In this document: positions 44,980 to 53,500 of the stretch, piece by piece
How the letters are laid out: every line of letters begins with the position of its first letter
Position numbering within the stretch: the first letter of the stretch is position 1
Origin: Chitinophagaceae bacterium UBA1946
Lineage (GTDB): Bacteria > Bacteroidota > Bacteroidia > Chitinophagales > Chitinophagaceae
DNA: 64,000 nucleotides
Reading direction: 5' to 3'
Assembly (NCBI GenBank): GCA_002336815.1
Contig: DDEU01000005.1
Span: forward strand, 15,706-79,705
Notes under the pieces: model-generated
The model's input: only the letters and a program-made list of their open reading frames with translations
Told to the model about the DNA's origin: nothing
The model's database searches: none
Made by a program: the position numbers and the translations under genes

Positions 44980-46248
44980 CTATAAAATTCGTTGAGCTAC
45001 TGAATCGCCGCATAAATTATTGTGTGCTGTGTTTTCAATCAACACTATTCCCGGCCTTTTCCCCTTTTCAAAACTGCCGAGTTCGTTATCCATCTGCAGC
45101 GCCCTTGCACCATTGATGGTAGCCCATTGCAGCAGGGTGGCTGTGGTGATGTGCGGAAAATGTTGCTGCAGGGTTTTCATCTCTTCCAATATATTTAACT
45201 GGTGGTTGGATGCCAGGCTGTCTGTACCCAGTACAATATCGCACTGCTGGCTCATCAGCAGGTCAACATCGGGTAAGCTGCCCGTAATGTATTGGTTGGC
45301 ATTGGGACAAAGACAAAAGAAGGTGGATCGTTGACCGTTGATCGTTGACCGTTGAAGAAATTCAACATCCTCCTTTGTTGTACAAACATTGTGCACCAGG
45401 ATCAATGTGCGTTGGTTGGTTAAATAAGGTAAAAAACTTTGCAGGCTGCTTTTTCCGGAGGGTTTAAAAAATGAAATATCAATGCCAAGGGCATTGTACA
45501 GCCGGCTAAAATCGCCGCCGCCGTTTTGGAAGAATTCATTTTCTGCTTCCGTTTCCTGGTTGTGGATGCTGAGTACTTTTTGCGCTGCCTGTGCATTGAT
45601 GAGTGCAAACAATCCGGGTGAAACAGAATAAGGGGCATGCGGCACCAGGCTGCTCTGCGGAAACAGCGCTGCAAATTGCTGGTACACTCCAACACTCCTT
45701 TCAAAACGTGCTGCCGCTGCAGATGGCGGAAAGCCACTGGTCTCAATAAAATTATAATACCGGAGTTGTTGTTTGCTTTTTTGTGCAAGGGTAAAAGCAT
45801 TGTTACAGATATCTCCCACCGCAACAATGCCGTTTTGCAGCATTTCTTTTTCGGCGGCTTCAATAGCTGTCAAAATCTCTGCTTCAGTGAAATGCCTTTC
45901 GGCCATTACTTTGAAAACGAAATCGACCAGTCCTGTTTTTTCGGGTATGCGCCCTTTCATGTGGCTGAGCTCAAGATGGCAATGGGCGTTAATGAATCCC
46001 GGGCTGAGGATACCATTGAAATGCTCAATACTGTCGCCGGCCTCTGCAACAGGAACGATGTCAATGACCTGTCCATACTCATCTGTGATCAATGCATTAC
46101 CGGCGCCCAATAACTGGTGCCCGTTAAAAATGTTATCAGCGCTTAATTTTCTGTACAAAATGATTGGTTGAGATAATGTAAATTTGCCGCCGCTTTGGTT
46201 AGGCCGCTTTTGCTGCACAAAGGTATGCGGTACAAGGGAGTGACACAA
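44980..46248 (-). CDS. amidohydrolase family protein (TrzA/aminodeoxyfutalosine or chlorohydrolase-like deaminase)
   Basis: 422 residues. Metal-dependent amidohydrolase motifs: GFINAHCHLELSHMKG (HxH), VPHAPYSVSP (His), LSIHNQETEAENEF (His) and LGTDSLASNHQLNILEEM (Asp). The N-terminal beta segment and the C-terminal ELGSFEKGKRPGIVLIE are typical of the family. It hydrolyses a purine- or triazine-like amine; the specific substrate is not deducible, and a menaquinone-pathway aminofutalosine deaminase is one possibility. Unusual: residues coded at ~45330-45355 (QRSTINGQRST) come from a 14-bp tandem repeat, TTGACCGTTGATCG-like, that resembles intergenic low-complexity sequence in this genome and stays in frame. 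The start is divergent from prfA. Confidence 0.82.
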   Translation of the reverse strand: MCHSLVPHTFVQQKRPNQSGGKFTLSQPIILYRKLSADNIFNGHQLLGAGNALITDEYGQVIDIVPVAEAGDSIEHFNGILSPGFINAHCHLELSHMKGRIPEKTGLVDFVFKVMAERHFTEAEILTAIEAAEKEMLQNGIVAVGDICNNAFTLAQKSKQQLRYYNFIETSGFPPSAAAARFERSVGVYQQFAALFPQSSLVPHAPYSVSPGLFALINAQAAQKVLSIHNQETEAENEFFQNGGGDFSRLYNALGIDISFFKPSGKSSLQSFLPYLTNQRTLILVHNVCTTKEDVEFLQRSTINGQRSTFFCLCPNANQYITGSLPDVDLLMSQQCDIVLGTDSLASNHQLNILEEMKTLQQHFPHITTATLLQWATINGARALQMDNELGSFEKGKRPGIVLIENTAHNNLCGDSVAQRIL

Positions 46249-46298
46249 CGCTGATGCTACAAGGCGCAGCAGTTTGTAACAAAATTTTTAAAACTCAT

Positions 46299-47363
46299 AT
46301 GTTAGATAAATTAGATGCAATTAAGGGGAAGTTTGAAAACCTGGGCGTGGCGCTGACCAACCCTGAGATCGTAGCCGATAATAAAAAGTTTGCGGCTATC
46401 AGCAAGGAATACCGCAGTCTTGAAAAAGTAGTGCTGGCAAGGGATGCCTATGTAAAATTGCTCGATGATATTGAGTTCAATAAAGAAGTGCTGAATGGTG
46501 ATGATGCAGAAATGAGGGAACTGGCCAAACAGGAATTGCCCGGCCTGGAAGAGCAGAAAGAAGCCCATGAAAAACACCTCCGCAATTTACTGATACCGAA
46601 AGATCCCTTTGATGAAAAGAATGCGATCCTGGAAATAAGGGCCGGTACAGGTGGAGATGAGGCCTCGTTGTTTGCAGGTAACCTGCTGCGCATGTACATT
46701 AAGTATTGTGAGCGCCGCGGCTGGAAGACGAGCATCCTCAGCGAAAGCGAAGGCACCGTGGGCGGCTATAAAGAAGTGCAGGTAGAAGTAGTGGGTGATG
46801 ATGTGTACGGCACGTTGAAATTTGAAAGTGGCGTACACCGGGTGCAGCGTGTGCCGGATACCGAGGCCAGCGGAAGGGTGCATACCAGCGCTGCCACCGT
46901 AGCAGTAATGCCCGAAGCGGAAGAAGTGGATTTTGAATTGAAAGAGAGTGATGTAAAAATGGAAACCGCCCGAAGCGGCGGCGCAGGCGGACAGAATGTG
47001 AACAAGGTAGAAACAAAGGTTTTTCTTACGCACAAGCCCACGGGCCTGGTGGTGGTATGCCAAACGGAACGCAGCCAGTTGGGCAATAAGCTGAAAGCAA
47101 TGGAAATGCTGCGTACCAAATTGTATGATGAAGAAGTAAGAAAAGCGGAAGAAGAAATTTCTAAGAGAAGAAAAAGTTTGGTGAGTACCGGCGACCGCAG
47201 CGCCAAAATAAGAACCTACAATTATCCCCAGGGCCGTGTAACCGACCACCGCATTGGCCTTACTGTATATAACCTTGATGAAGTATTGAATGGCGGTGTG
47301 CAGGAATTTATTGAAGCCCTGCAGTTTGCTGAAAATGCAGAAAAACTGGCCACTCAAAATTAA
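46299..47363 (+). CDS. prfA: peptide chain release factor 1
   Basis: 354 residues from MLDKLDAIKGKFEN. It recognises UAA/UAG and triggers peptide release. Codon-recognition tripeptide PDT is in RVPDTEASGRVHTSAATVAVMPE (RF1 type, not the SPF of RF2). The catalytic GGQ is in ARSGGAGGQNVNKVETKV (near 230). The C-terminal region GDRSAKIRTYNYPQGRVTDHRIGLT is family-typical. Full length; no programmed frameshift, as expected for RF1. An upstream in-frame ATG at 46254 would add 15 residues and crowd the divergent amidohydrolase start. Confidence 0.96.
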   Translation: MLDKLDAIKGKFENLGVALTNPEIVADNKKFAAISKEYRSLEKVVLARDAYVKLLDDIEFNKEVLNGDDAEMRELAKQELPGLEEQKEAHEKHLRNLLIPKDPFDEKNAILEIRAGTGGDEASLFAGNLLRMYIKYCERRGWKTSILSESEGTVGGYKEVQVEVVGDDVYGTLKFESGVHRVQRVPDTEASGRVHTSAATVAVMPEAEEVDFELKESDVKMETARSGGAGGQNVNKVETKVFLTHKPTGLVVVCQTERSQLGNKLKAMEMLRTKLYDEEVRKAEEEISKRRKSLVSTGDRSAKIRTYNYPQGRVTDHRIGLTVYNLDEVLNGGVQEFIEALQFAENAEKLATQN

Positions 47364-47373
47364 CATGCAACCA

Positions 47374-47444
47374 TTTACTGTTTAATGATATCTATTGCTT
47401 TGAGTTGTAAAAAGAACTCATTACATTTATATCTAAACAGTAAA
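47374..47444 (+). promoter_or_regulatory. palindromic leader with candidate promoter before the DUF937-like gene
   Basis: TTTACTGTTTA (47374-47384) and TAAACAGTAAA (47434-47444) are perfect 11-bp inverted arms spanning almost the whole prfA-DUF937 gap; the right arm ends two bases before the ATG. Inside lies a second inverted pair, TGAGTT (47401-47406) / AACTCA (47415-47420). A promoter-like pair also fits: TTTG (47399-47402), a 19-base spacer, and TACATTTA (47422-47429; Bacteroidota consensus TAnnTTTG, one mismatch). The arms could be an operator, a leader hairpin, or the ends of a small repeat element. Confidence 0.5.
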
Positions 47445-47446
47445 CC

Positions 47447-48058
47447 ATGCTTGAAAATTTATTTAACCTGATCAAAGAACAGGGTGCGACTTCAGTAATT
47501 GAAAACCCGGCTGTACCCAATGAACAGAACGAGGCAGTGCTGGCTTCTGCCACGCATTCAGTAGCAGAAGAATTACAGGGAACATTGGCCGGCGGCGGAT
47601 TGCAGAACGTATTGTCGTTATTTGGCGGCGGTGGCAACAACTCCGGCGGAGGGCTGCTTAACAACCCCATCGTGAGTAATATCATCAGCAATTTTACCCA
47701 GAAACTCACTAATAATCATGGCATTGCCAGCGACCAGGCGAGTGGCATTGCAGGCAACCTTATCCCAAATGTGATCAGCAACCTCATCAGCAAAACAAAC
47801 AATCCCAACGACAGCAGTTTTGATATCAACAGCATTATCGGTTCGCTTACCGGTGGCGGCAATGCAGGCGGCGGTGCCGGTGGTTTTGATGTCGGCGGCA
47901 TATTGAGCAAGTTCACCGGTGGTGGCGGGCTGGATACTGACGGAGACGGGCAGGTTGAGCTGAGTGATATCGTAAGTAAGGTAACCGGCGGAGCCCAGCA
48001 GGCGCAGGCGGGCGGCGGCGGTGGCCTCATGGACATGATAAAAGGCTTTATGAAGTGA
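47447..48058 (+). CDS. glycine-rich DUF937-like protein with calcium-loop motif
   Basis: 203 residues starting MLENLFNLIKEQ. Helical segments (ATHSVAEELQGTL, NNPIVSNIISNFTQKL, GIAGNLIPNVISNLISK) alternate with Gly-rich strings. The pattern matches the DUF937/YidB-like family, of unknown function. Near residue 163 is DTDGDGQVELSD, a good match to an EF-hand/dockerin-type calcium-binding loop (Asp at 1, 3, 5 and Asp at 12). No signal peptide. It stands downstream of prfA with its own candidate promoter. Confidence 0.75.
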   Translation: MLENLFNLIKEQGATSVIENPAVPNEQNEAVLASATHSVAEELQGTLAGGGLQNVLSLFGGGGNNSGGGLLNNPIVSNIISNFTQKLTNNHGIASDQASGIAGNLIPNVISNLISKTNNPNDSSFDINSIIGSLTGGGNAGGGAGGFDVGGILSKFTGGGGLDTDGDGQVELSDIVSKVTGGAQQAQAGGGGGLMDMIKGFMK

Positions 48059-48277
48059 TGAAGATGGGCGTTTTTAAATTATTGTTAAAGGGCCCTGTAT
48101 TTATCCATTGCGATGGTATTGGATTAAACTATTCCTCTACCTTTACATCAGAGAAATGAATGAGGGATCTCAGAAAAAGTTTGGCCCATTCAAAATAAAC
48201 AGTTTTTAATATCGTTATATAAATGTACCTGCGGTTTTAGAGGCGTTATGAAAGATTTAACAGGGAAGAAAAACCAC

Positions 48278-48293
48278 TGGCATTTGATTTGCA
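48278..48293 (+). promoter_or_regulatory. sigma-54 (RpoN) promoter candidate
   Basis: TGGCATTTGATTTGCA has TGGCA at -24 and TTGCA at -12 with exactly ten bases between the invariant GG and GC, the full RpoN spacing. Transcription would start near 48304-48306. There is no plus-strand protein gene downstream, only a terminator-like hairpin ~55 bases further on. Confidence 0.55.
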
Positions 48294-48303
48294 TTAATAA
48301 GAA

Positions 48304-48388
48304 TAATAACAACAATTACAATTAAGATTTTCTCATAAGCAGTTAGTTTTGGTAAACGGCCCCGGTATCTACCGGGGCTTCTCTTTTA
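48304..48388 (+). ncRNA. candidate sigma-54-driven small RNA (~85 nt)
   Basis: Bounded on the left by the RpoN-type promoter at 48278-48293 and on the right by the hairpin GCCCCGGT (48359-48366) / ACCGGGGC (48371-48378) with a 4-base loop and a pyrimidine-rich tail TTCTCTTTTA. The 5' ~50 bases are A-rich and look unstructured, with a seed-like single-stranded character. No open reading frame with a start lies inside. This is inferred from the promoter-terminator pair alone; no known RNA family is recognised. Confidence 0.4.
48359..48388 (+). terminator. terminator-like hairpin
   Basis: Perfect 8-bp G/C-rich stem, 48359-48366 with 48371-48378, loop ATCT, followed on the plus strand by TTCTCTTTTA. 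The tail is T-rich but interrupted. On the minus strand the stem is followed by CGTTTACC, a poorer terminator, though it could still serve the response-regulator gene ending at 48432. Confidence 0.6.
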
Positions 48389-48431
48389 TACCAGCTTTAG
48401 TAATAGTGGGATGCAGCGACTGCCCGTTGTA

Positions 48432-49118
48432 TCAGGCATTTAGGCGGAAACCGATGCCATGGATGGTTTCTAGGATAATAGCCGGGTCGGCTTTAAAATG
48501 TTTACGCAGGCGGGTAATAAAAACGTCCATACTTCTCCCCAAAAAATAATCATCTTTTCCCCAAACGTTCAATAATATCTCTTCCCGTTTCAATACTTTA
48601 TTGGCATGATCGCAAAAAAATCGCAGCAGGTCGGCCTCTCTTTGTGTGAGTGAAAATTCTTCCGTTCCATTGTACAATCTCAGGTTGTTGTAAGAAAAAC
48701 CCAGTTTGCCCAGCTTGTATTCTTTTACTTCTTCGGAGTGCATTTTTTTGGTCCTTCTTAAAAAAACATCCATCCGCATCAGCAGCTCTTTCATGCTGAA
48801 TGGTTTGGTAATATAATCGTCAGCGCCTGTTTTAAATCCTTCCAGTTTATCTGCCTCCAGCGATTTGGCCGTGATGAACAGTATGGGAACGATATCACTT
48901 TTCTGCCGGATCTTTTTGGCAAGGGTAAAACCATCTTTTACGGGCATCATCACATCCAGCAGGCAGATATCGATGCCGCCTTTTAAAAACTGTTGCAGGG
49001 CTGCTTCGCCATCGGCACTCCAGGTAACTTCGTAGCCTTCTTCCTCCAGGTTATCCTTAATAACAAATGCCAGCGATGTATCGTCTTCGGCCAGTAATAC
49101 TTTTGCTTTGCTTTGCAT
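48432..49118 (-). CDS. OmpR-family response regulator
   Basis: 228 residues. The receiver domain at 1-120 has acidic pocket EDD near 11-13, phosphoacceptor Asp in CLLDVMMPVKDG (near 55), ITAKS (Thr/Ser switch) and DYITKPFSMKELL (Lys). A winged-helix DNA-binding domain at ~130-226 ends with RSMDVFITRLRKHFKADPAIILETIHGIGFRL. It is encoded 8 bp after the histidine kinase gene and forms a pair with it. It resembles the RprY-type regulators of Bacteroidota. Targets unknown. Confidence 0.94.
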   Translation of the reverse strand: MQSKAKVLLAEDDTSLAFVIKDNLEEEGYEVTWSADGEAALQQFLKGGIDICLLDVMMPVKDGFTLAKKIRQKSDIVPILFITAKSLEADKLEGFKTGADDYITKPFSMKELLMRMDVFLRRTKKMHSEEVKEYKLGKLGFSYNNLRLYNGTEEFSLTQREADLLRFFCDHANKVLKREEILLNVWGKDDYFLGRSMDVFITRLRKHFKADPAIILETIHGIGFRLNA

Positions 49119-49126
49119 GATGGTGT

Positions 49127-50434
49127 TTATTTTTTTGGTAGTTGAATTTTAAATTCGGTGCCAATACCCATAACACTGTGAATGCTGATCTTTCCATTGT
49201 GTGCATCGATCACTTTTTTTACAAAATTTAAACCGAGCCCAAAGCCGTTTACATTATGTACGTTGCCCGTGGGCACCCGGTAAAACTTTTTGAATAAAAA
49301 GCGGATATTTTTTTCTTCAATGCCGATCCCGTTGTCTTTTACCAGGATGCTGTAAAAATCAGCATCGCCGTTCCTGAGTTCAATGATGATATGAGGCTGG
49401 TTGCTGCAGTATTTAATCGCATTTTCTACCAGGTTAATGATCACCAGTTGTAATTGCGACCTGTCTGCATAGATCACCGGTTCATTTTCATCCGGCACAA
49501 AATCAACTCTTGCAGCACGGCTGCTGATAAATGGTTCAATTTGCCCCAGTGCATTTTCAATCAGTTCATTTAACTGGCAAGGCTCCTTCCTGATCAGTAA
49601 GCGGTCGCTTTCCACCGTAGCGGTTTTAAGCAGCCGTTCTACCTGGTGCTGCAGGTGTTCTGTTTGTTCTTTTATTACATTGCCGTATTTCAGCAACCGT
49701 TCCGGTTTATTTTCGATACCGGGCTGAATCAGTACATCGCTGGCGATCTTCATGACTGCCAGTGGTGTTTTAAATTCATGCGTAAAGTTATTTACGAAAT
49801 CCTTCTGCAGTTCGTTTAAGAATTTTTGCCGGTACAGGTACAGCATACTGATGGAAAGCCCGATCAATACCAGCAGCAACAATACTGCCGTAACTATCCA
49901 AAACAGCATTTCCTGTATGATGTACTTGCTGCGGTGAGGAAAATGCAGCAGGAGGTAATCATACTCTTTGTGAAAAACAGGCAGGCTGGCATTGCTTACC
50001 TGGGGGAAACGGGAGGCTGCGGCAGGCAGGTAATATTCGTACAGGAGGCTTTGCTTTTTTTTGCTGTAAATGGCTACATCGCAATCGGTCCAAACCTTAA
50101 ATGCTTCAAACTGATCGTTGAGGTAATGCACCAGTGTATCCTGCTGCGGAAGCGAAGCCAGCCTCACAATATAGGTGTTGGGGTCAACGGCCTCTACCAC
50201 CTGCTTGATCTGCTTACTTTCATCTTCAATATCCATCTCGTTAAACAAGCCCCTCACACTGGCCAGTACATTGCTGTGAAACTGCTGCTGTTCTAAGTTA
50301 TACACCTGCTTCAACCAGTACAACTGGGCGATCAGAATAAAAGCAATGATCACACTGCATCCTACCATTATCCATCTTAAAGTTGCCGACCTCATCCGCA
50401 CAAAGTTCAGCCTATGGCGCCATATCTTTATCAT
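49127..50434 (-). CDS. sensor histidine kinase
   Basis: 435 residues. Two membrane helices (about 22-42 and 176-202) flank a ~130-residue periplasmic sensor with no known motif. The dimerisation/phosphoacceptor box is NNFTHEFKTPLAVMK (His near 219). The HATPase domain has the N-box INLVENAIKYC, G1 VKDNGIGIEEKN and G2 GFGLGLNFVKKVID. It is orthodox, without a receiver. Start at 50434, or at the internal ATG 13 codons later (MRSATLRW). Divergent from the polysaccharide fusion gene 56 bp away, so that gene may be a target. Confidence 0.92.
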   Translation of the reverse strand: MIKIWRHRLNFVRMRSATLRWIMVGCSVIIAFILIAQLYWLKQVYNLEQQQFHSNVLASVRGLFNEMDIEDESKQIKQVVEAVDPNTYIVRLASLPQQDTLVHYLNDQFEAFKVWTDCDVAIYSKKKQSLLYEYYLPAAASRFPQVSNASLPVFHKEYDYLLLHFPHRSKYIIQEMLFWIVTAVLLLLVLIGLSISMLYLYRQKFLNELQKDFVNNFTHEFKTPLAVMKIASDVLIQPGIENKPERLLKYGNVIKEQTEHLQHQVERLLKTATVESDRLLIRKEPCQLNELIENALGQIEPFISSRAARVDFVPDENEPVIYADRSQLQLVIINLVENAIKYCSNQPHIIIELRNGDADFYSILVKDNGIGIEEKNIRFLFKKFYRVPTGNVHNVNGFGLGLNFVKKVIDAHNGKISIHSVMGIGTEFKIQLPKK

Positions 50435-50529
50435 ATTGAGGTTAACCGCTTGTTAAGTAGGTTTATTTTAAGTAAACAATACCGCTATCAATGCCTGCAA
50501 CCGAAAGTGTTGACTTAATTTTACGTACT

Positions 50530-53500
50530 ATGAGCCACGGCACACAGATATTTCAAACCACCAGTCCTACCAGGTGGAAGCGTTTTAAATGGTCGTTCAG
50601 GATATTGCTGATGCTGCTCGTATTTTTTATCGTGGTACTCGTTGTAGCGGTGATCAGTGGCACAAGCCCCTCCATCCCCAACCTGAAAGAGAAAGCAAAA
50701 GTGTACCAGGAAAAACTGGACCCCTCCAACCCATTGACCTTTAAACAAAGCTTCAATAAAAAATACAAAGGGTTCAAAGATTTTTTGGATAAAAAAACGA
50801 AAGAAGATTCTATCAAGAATTCAAAACAGCCAGAAAAAAAATCGGCAGCCTTTTCCAATATCAGGGCGGCATTCTATACACCCTGGACAGGACAAACCTC
50901 ATTACCCGACCTGGAAAAATACGGAGATAAATTAAATGTGATCTTCCCGGAATGGTTTTTTATTGATACCATTACCCATAAACTGCAAACCAGGATCGAT
51001 TCCGCCGGTCTTAAAATAATGCGGGGTAAAAAATTGAGGATCATGCCTATCCTCAACAACTTTAATTCTTCCCTTAAAGATTTCGACGGCCAGTTGCTGC
51101 ACCATGTATTGGGTAATGCGGCAGAAAGAAGTTCATTCATTGCTCAAATTGCAGATACGCTTAGCTTTTATCACCTGGATGGTATAAATGTTGACTTTGA
51201 GCATCTGCAGGAAACCAGTAACACCCCACTTTCAGATTTTCAAAAAGAACTGTACCAAACGCTTCATGCCAGGGGCATGACAGTAACGATGGATGTGGCC
51301 GTAAAAAGCAATGAGTATGATTATGCCAGGCTGAGCAAATACAATGACTATATCATTTTGATGGCATATGATCAATACGAAGCAAGCTCCGGGCCTGGCC
51401 CCGTGAGTGCGCAAAAATGGATTGAAGAAGCATTGGACTGGACGGCAAAAAAAATCGATCCGGAAAAGATCATTTTAGGCATTGCCGGTTATGGGTACGA
51501 TTGGTACAAAACAACGGAAGGAAAAGACACCTGTGCAGGCATTAATTACAGTTATGCAATCAACAAGGCCAAGATAAAAAATGCGAAGATCGATTTTGAC
51601 AATGATACCTACAATCTTCATTTTACCTACATCGAAGAAACAAAAGGAGAGAACGGCAAACTGGTAGCGGTGAGTCACGAGGTTTGGTGTACCGATGCCG
51701 CCACCACTTTTAATGTACTGCGGTTTAGTGATGAATATTCAACAGCAGGTACCGCATTGTGGCGATTGGGTAGTGAAGATGCCAGGATGTGGGCTTTTTA
51801 CGACCGGGAATTAAGCAGTGAATCCCTGGCGGCAAAACCTTTTGATTTCAATTCCATTTCAACCATTCCAATTATACCGGATAACGTGGGTTACGACGGT
51901 GAAGGCGAAGTACTGAATATTGTGGCTTCCCCACAGGAAGGAAAGATCAACATTGAAGTAGACACATCTGAACTACTGATCGCTGAGCAGGATTACAGGC
52001 AACTTCCCTCAGGATATATCATACAGAAGTTTGCGGAAGACACGATAGAGCCGGGCCCCGGGCATAAACTTATCTTAACTTTTGATGACGGACCCGATGC
52101 AGACTGGACCCCCAGGATCCTCGACATACTCGAAAAAGAAAAGATTCCGGCTACCTTTTTTGTGGTAGGATTACAGGCAGAAAAAAATATTCCCATACTG
52201 CAACGGATCAATAAACTTGGTTTCGAGATCGGCAACCATACTTTTACTCACAGCAACGTGGCAAAAATGAGCAACCAGCGGGCAGCGCTGGAAATGAAAT
52301 TGACCCGGCTGCTGATCGAGAGTATCACCGGTCGCTCCACCATTCTGTTCCGGGCTCCTTACAATGCTGATTCCGAACCTCATACCTACGAAGAGTTGGA
52401 ACCCATTGAACGAAGCCGTGCTGAGAATTATTTGACAATTGGAGAAAGCATTGATCCCAACGACTGGCAGGTAGGCGTTACTGCCGATTCTATTGTTGCA
52501 AGAACCATTTTCCAGGTAGAAACCCGTGGCGCCAGCATCATTCTTTTACATGATGCCGGTGGTGAAACCCGGCAGGCAACGATTGATGCACTGCCAAAAA
52601 TCATTGCTTATTTTAAAAGCCGGGGTTACAAATTCACTACAGTTGCCGACCTGATGGGTAAAACAAAAGATGATGTAATGCCACTGATACCTGCCTCAAA
52701 AGATGGTTGGCTTACCAATGTGAATTTCTTTTTTGCAGAAGCCTATTACTGGGGCAGTCATATTGTATTTGCCCTGTTCATTATCGGCATCGTGTTATCT
52801 GTTGGCCGCATGATCGTAATGGCTACCCTTGCTTCGCTCCAACGAAAAAAGGAATCTGCCGCAACAGCCGGAAGTATATTAGCTGCAGCACCCATAAAAC
52901 CAATGGTAAGCATTATTGTACCTGCCTATAATGAAGAAGTGAATGCTGTAAGAACGGTAAACAGCCTGCTCCAACAGGATTACGGTGCCCTGCAGGTGAT
53001 CTTTGTGGATGACGGCAGTAAGGACAAGACCTATGAAAACGTGTACCAGGCATTTAAAGACAATGCTGCTGTACAGGTGTACAGCAAACCCAACGGCGGA
53101 AAGGCCACTGCATTGAATTTTGGTATTGAAAAGGCCGAGAGCGAATTTGTGGTATGCATTGATGCTGACACCCAGTTAAAGACCAATGCGGTATCGGAAC
53201 TGATGAAGAAGTTCGATCTCAGCAATACTTCCAGGGGTGAAACACCCGGTGAACCGGAAATGCTGGTGGGCGCTGTGGCGGGCAATGTAAAAGTGGGCAA
53301 TGAGATCAATATGATCACCCGCTGGCAAAGCATCGAATACATTACATCCCAAAATTTTGACCGCCGGGCCTTCGACCTGCTCAATTGCATTACGGTAGTA
53401 CCCGGTGCCATCGGTGCTTTTAGAAAAGCCGCCATTATTGAAGCAGGTGGCTTTACCATGGATACGCTGGCTGAAGACTGCGACCTTACCATGCGGCTGC

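Larger units (their letters stand above)
48059..48431. other. 373-bp intergenic region with candidate small RNA gene
   Basis: Apart from the sigma-54 promoter candidate (48278-48293) and terminator-like hairpin (48359-48388) listed separately, the stretch 48059-48270 is AT-rich and holds no gene or repeat I can support. The convergent response-regulator gene ends at 48432, immediately to the right. Confidence 0.5.

Noticed and set aside
46587..47366. 259-codon reading frame antisense to prfA
   Set aside because: It is the shadow of a highly conserved gene; composition is Phe/His/Gln-rich as expected for antisense translation.
48349..48549. 66-codon plus-strand frame over the hairpin and the response-regulator end
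   Set aside because: It overlaps the terminator-like hairpin and the conserved C-terminus of the regulator on the other strand.
51178..51201. GH18 domain as a catalytically dead pseudo-enzyme
   Set aside because: DGINVDFE lacks the middle Asp but keeps the catalytic Glu and preceding Asp; this variant also occurs in GH18 members I regard as active, so inactivity cannot be claimed.
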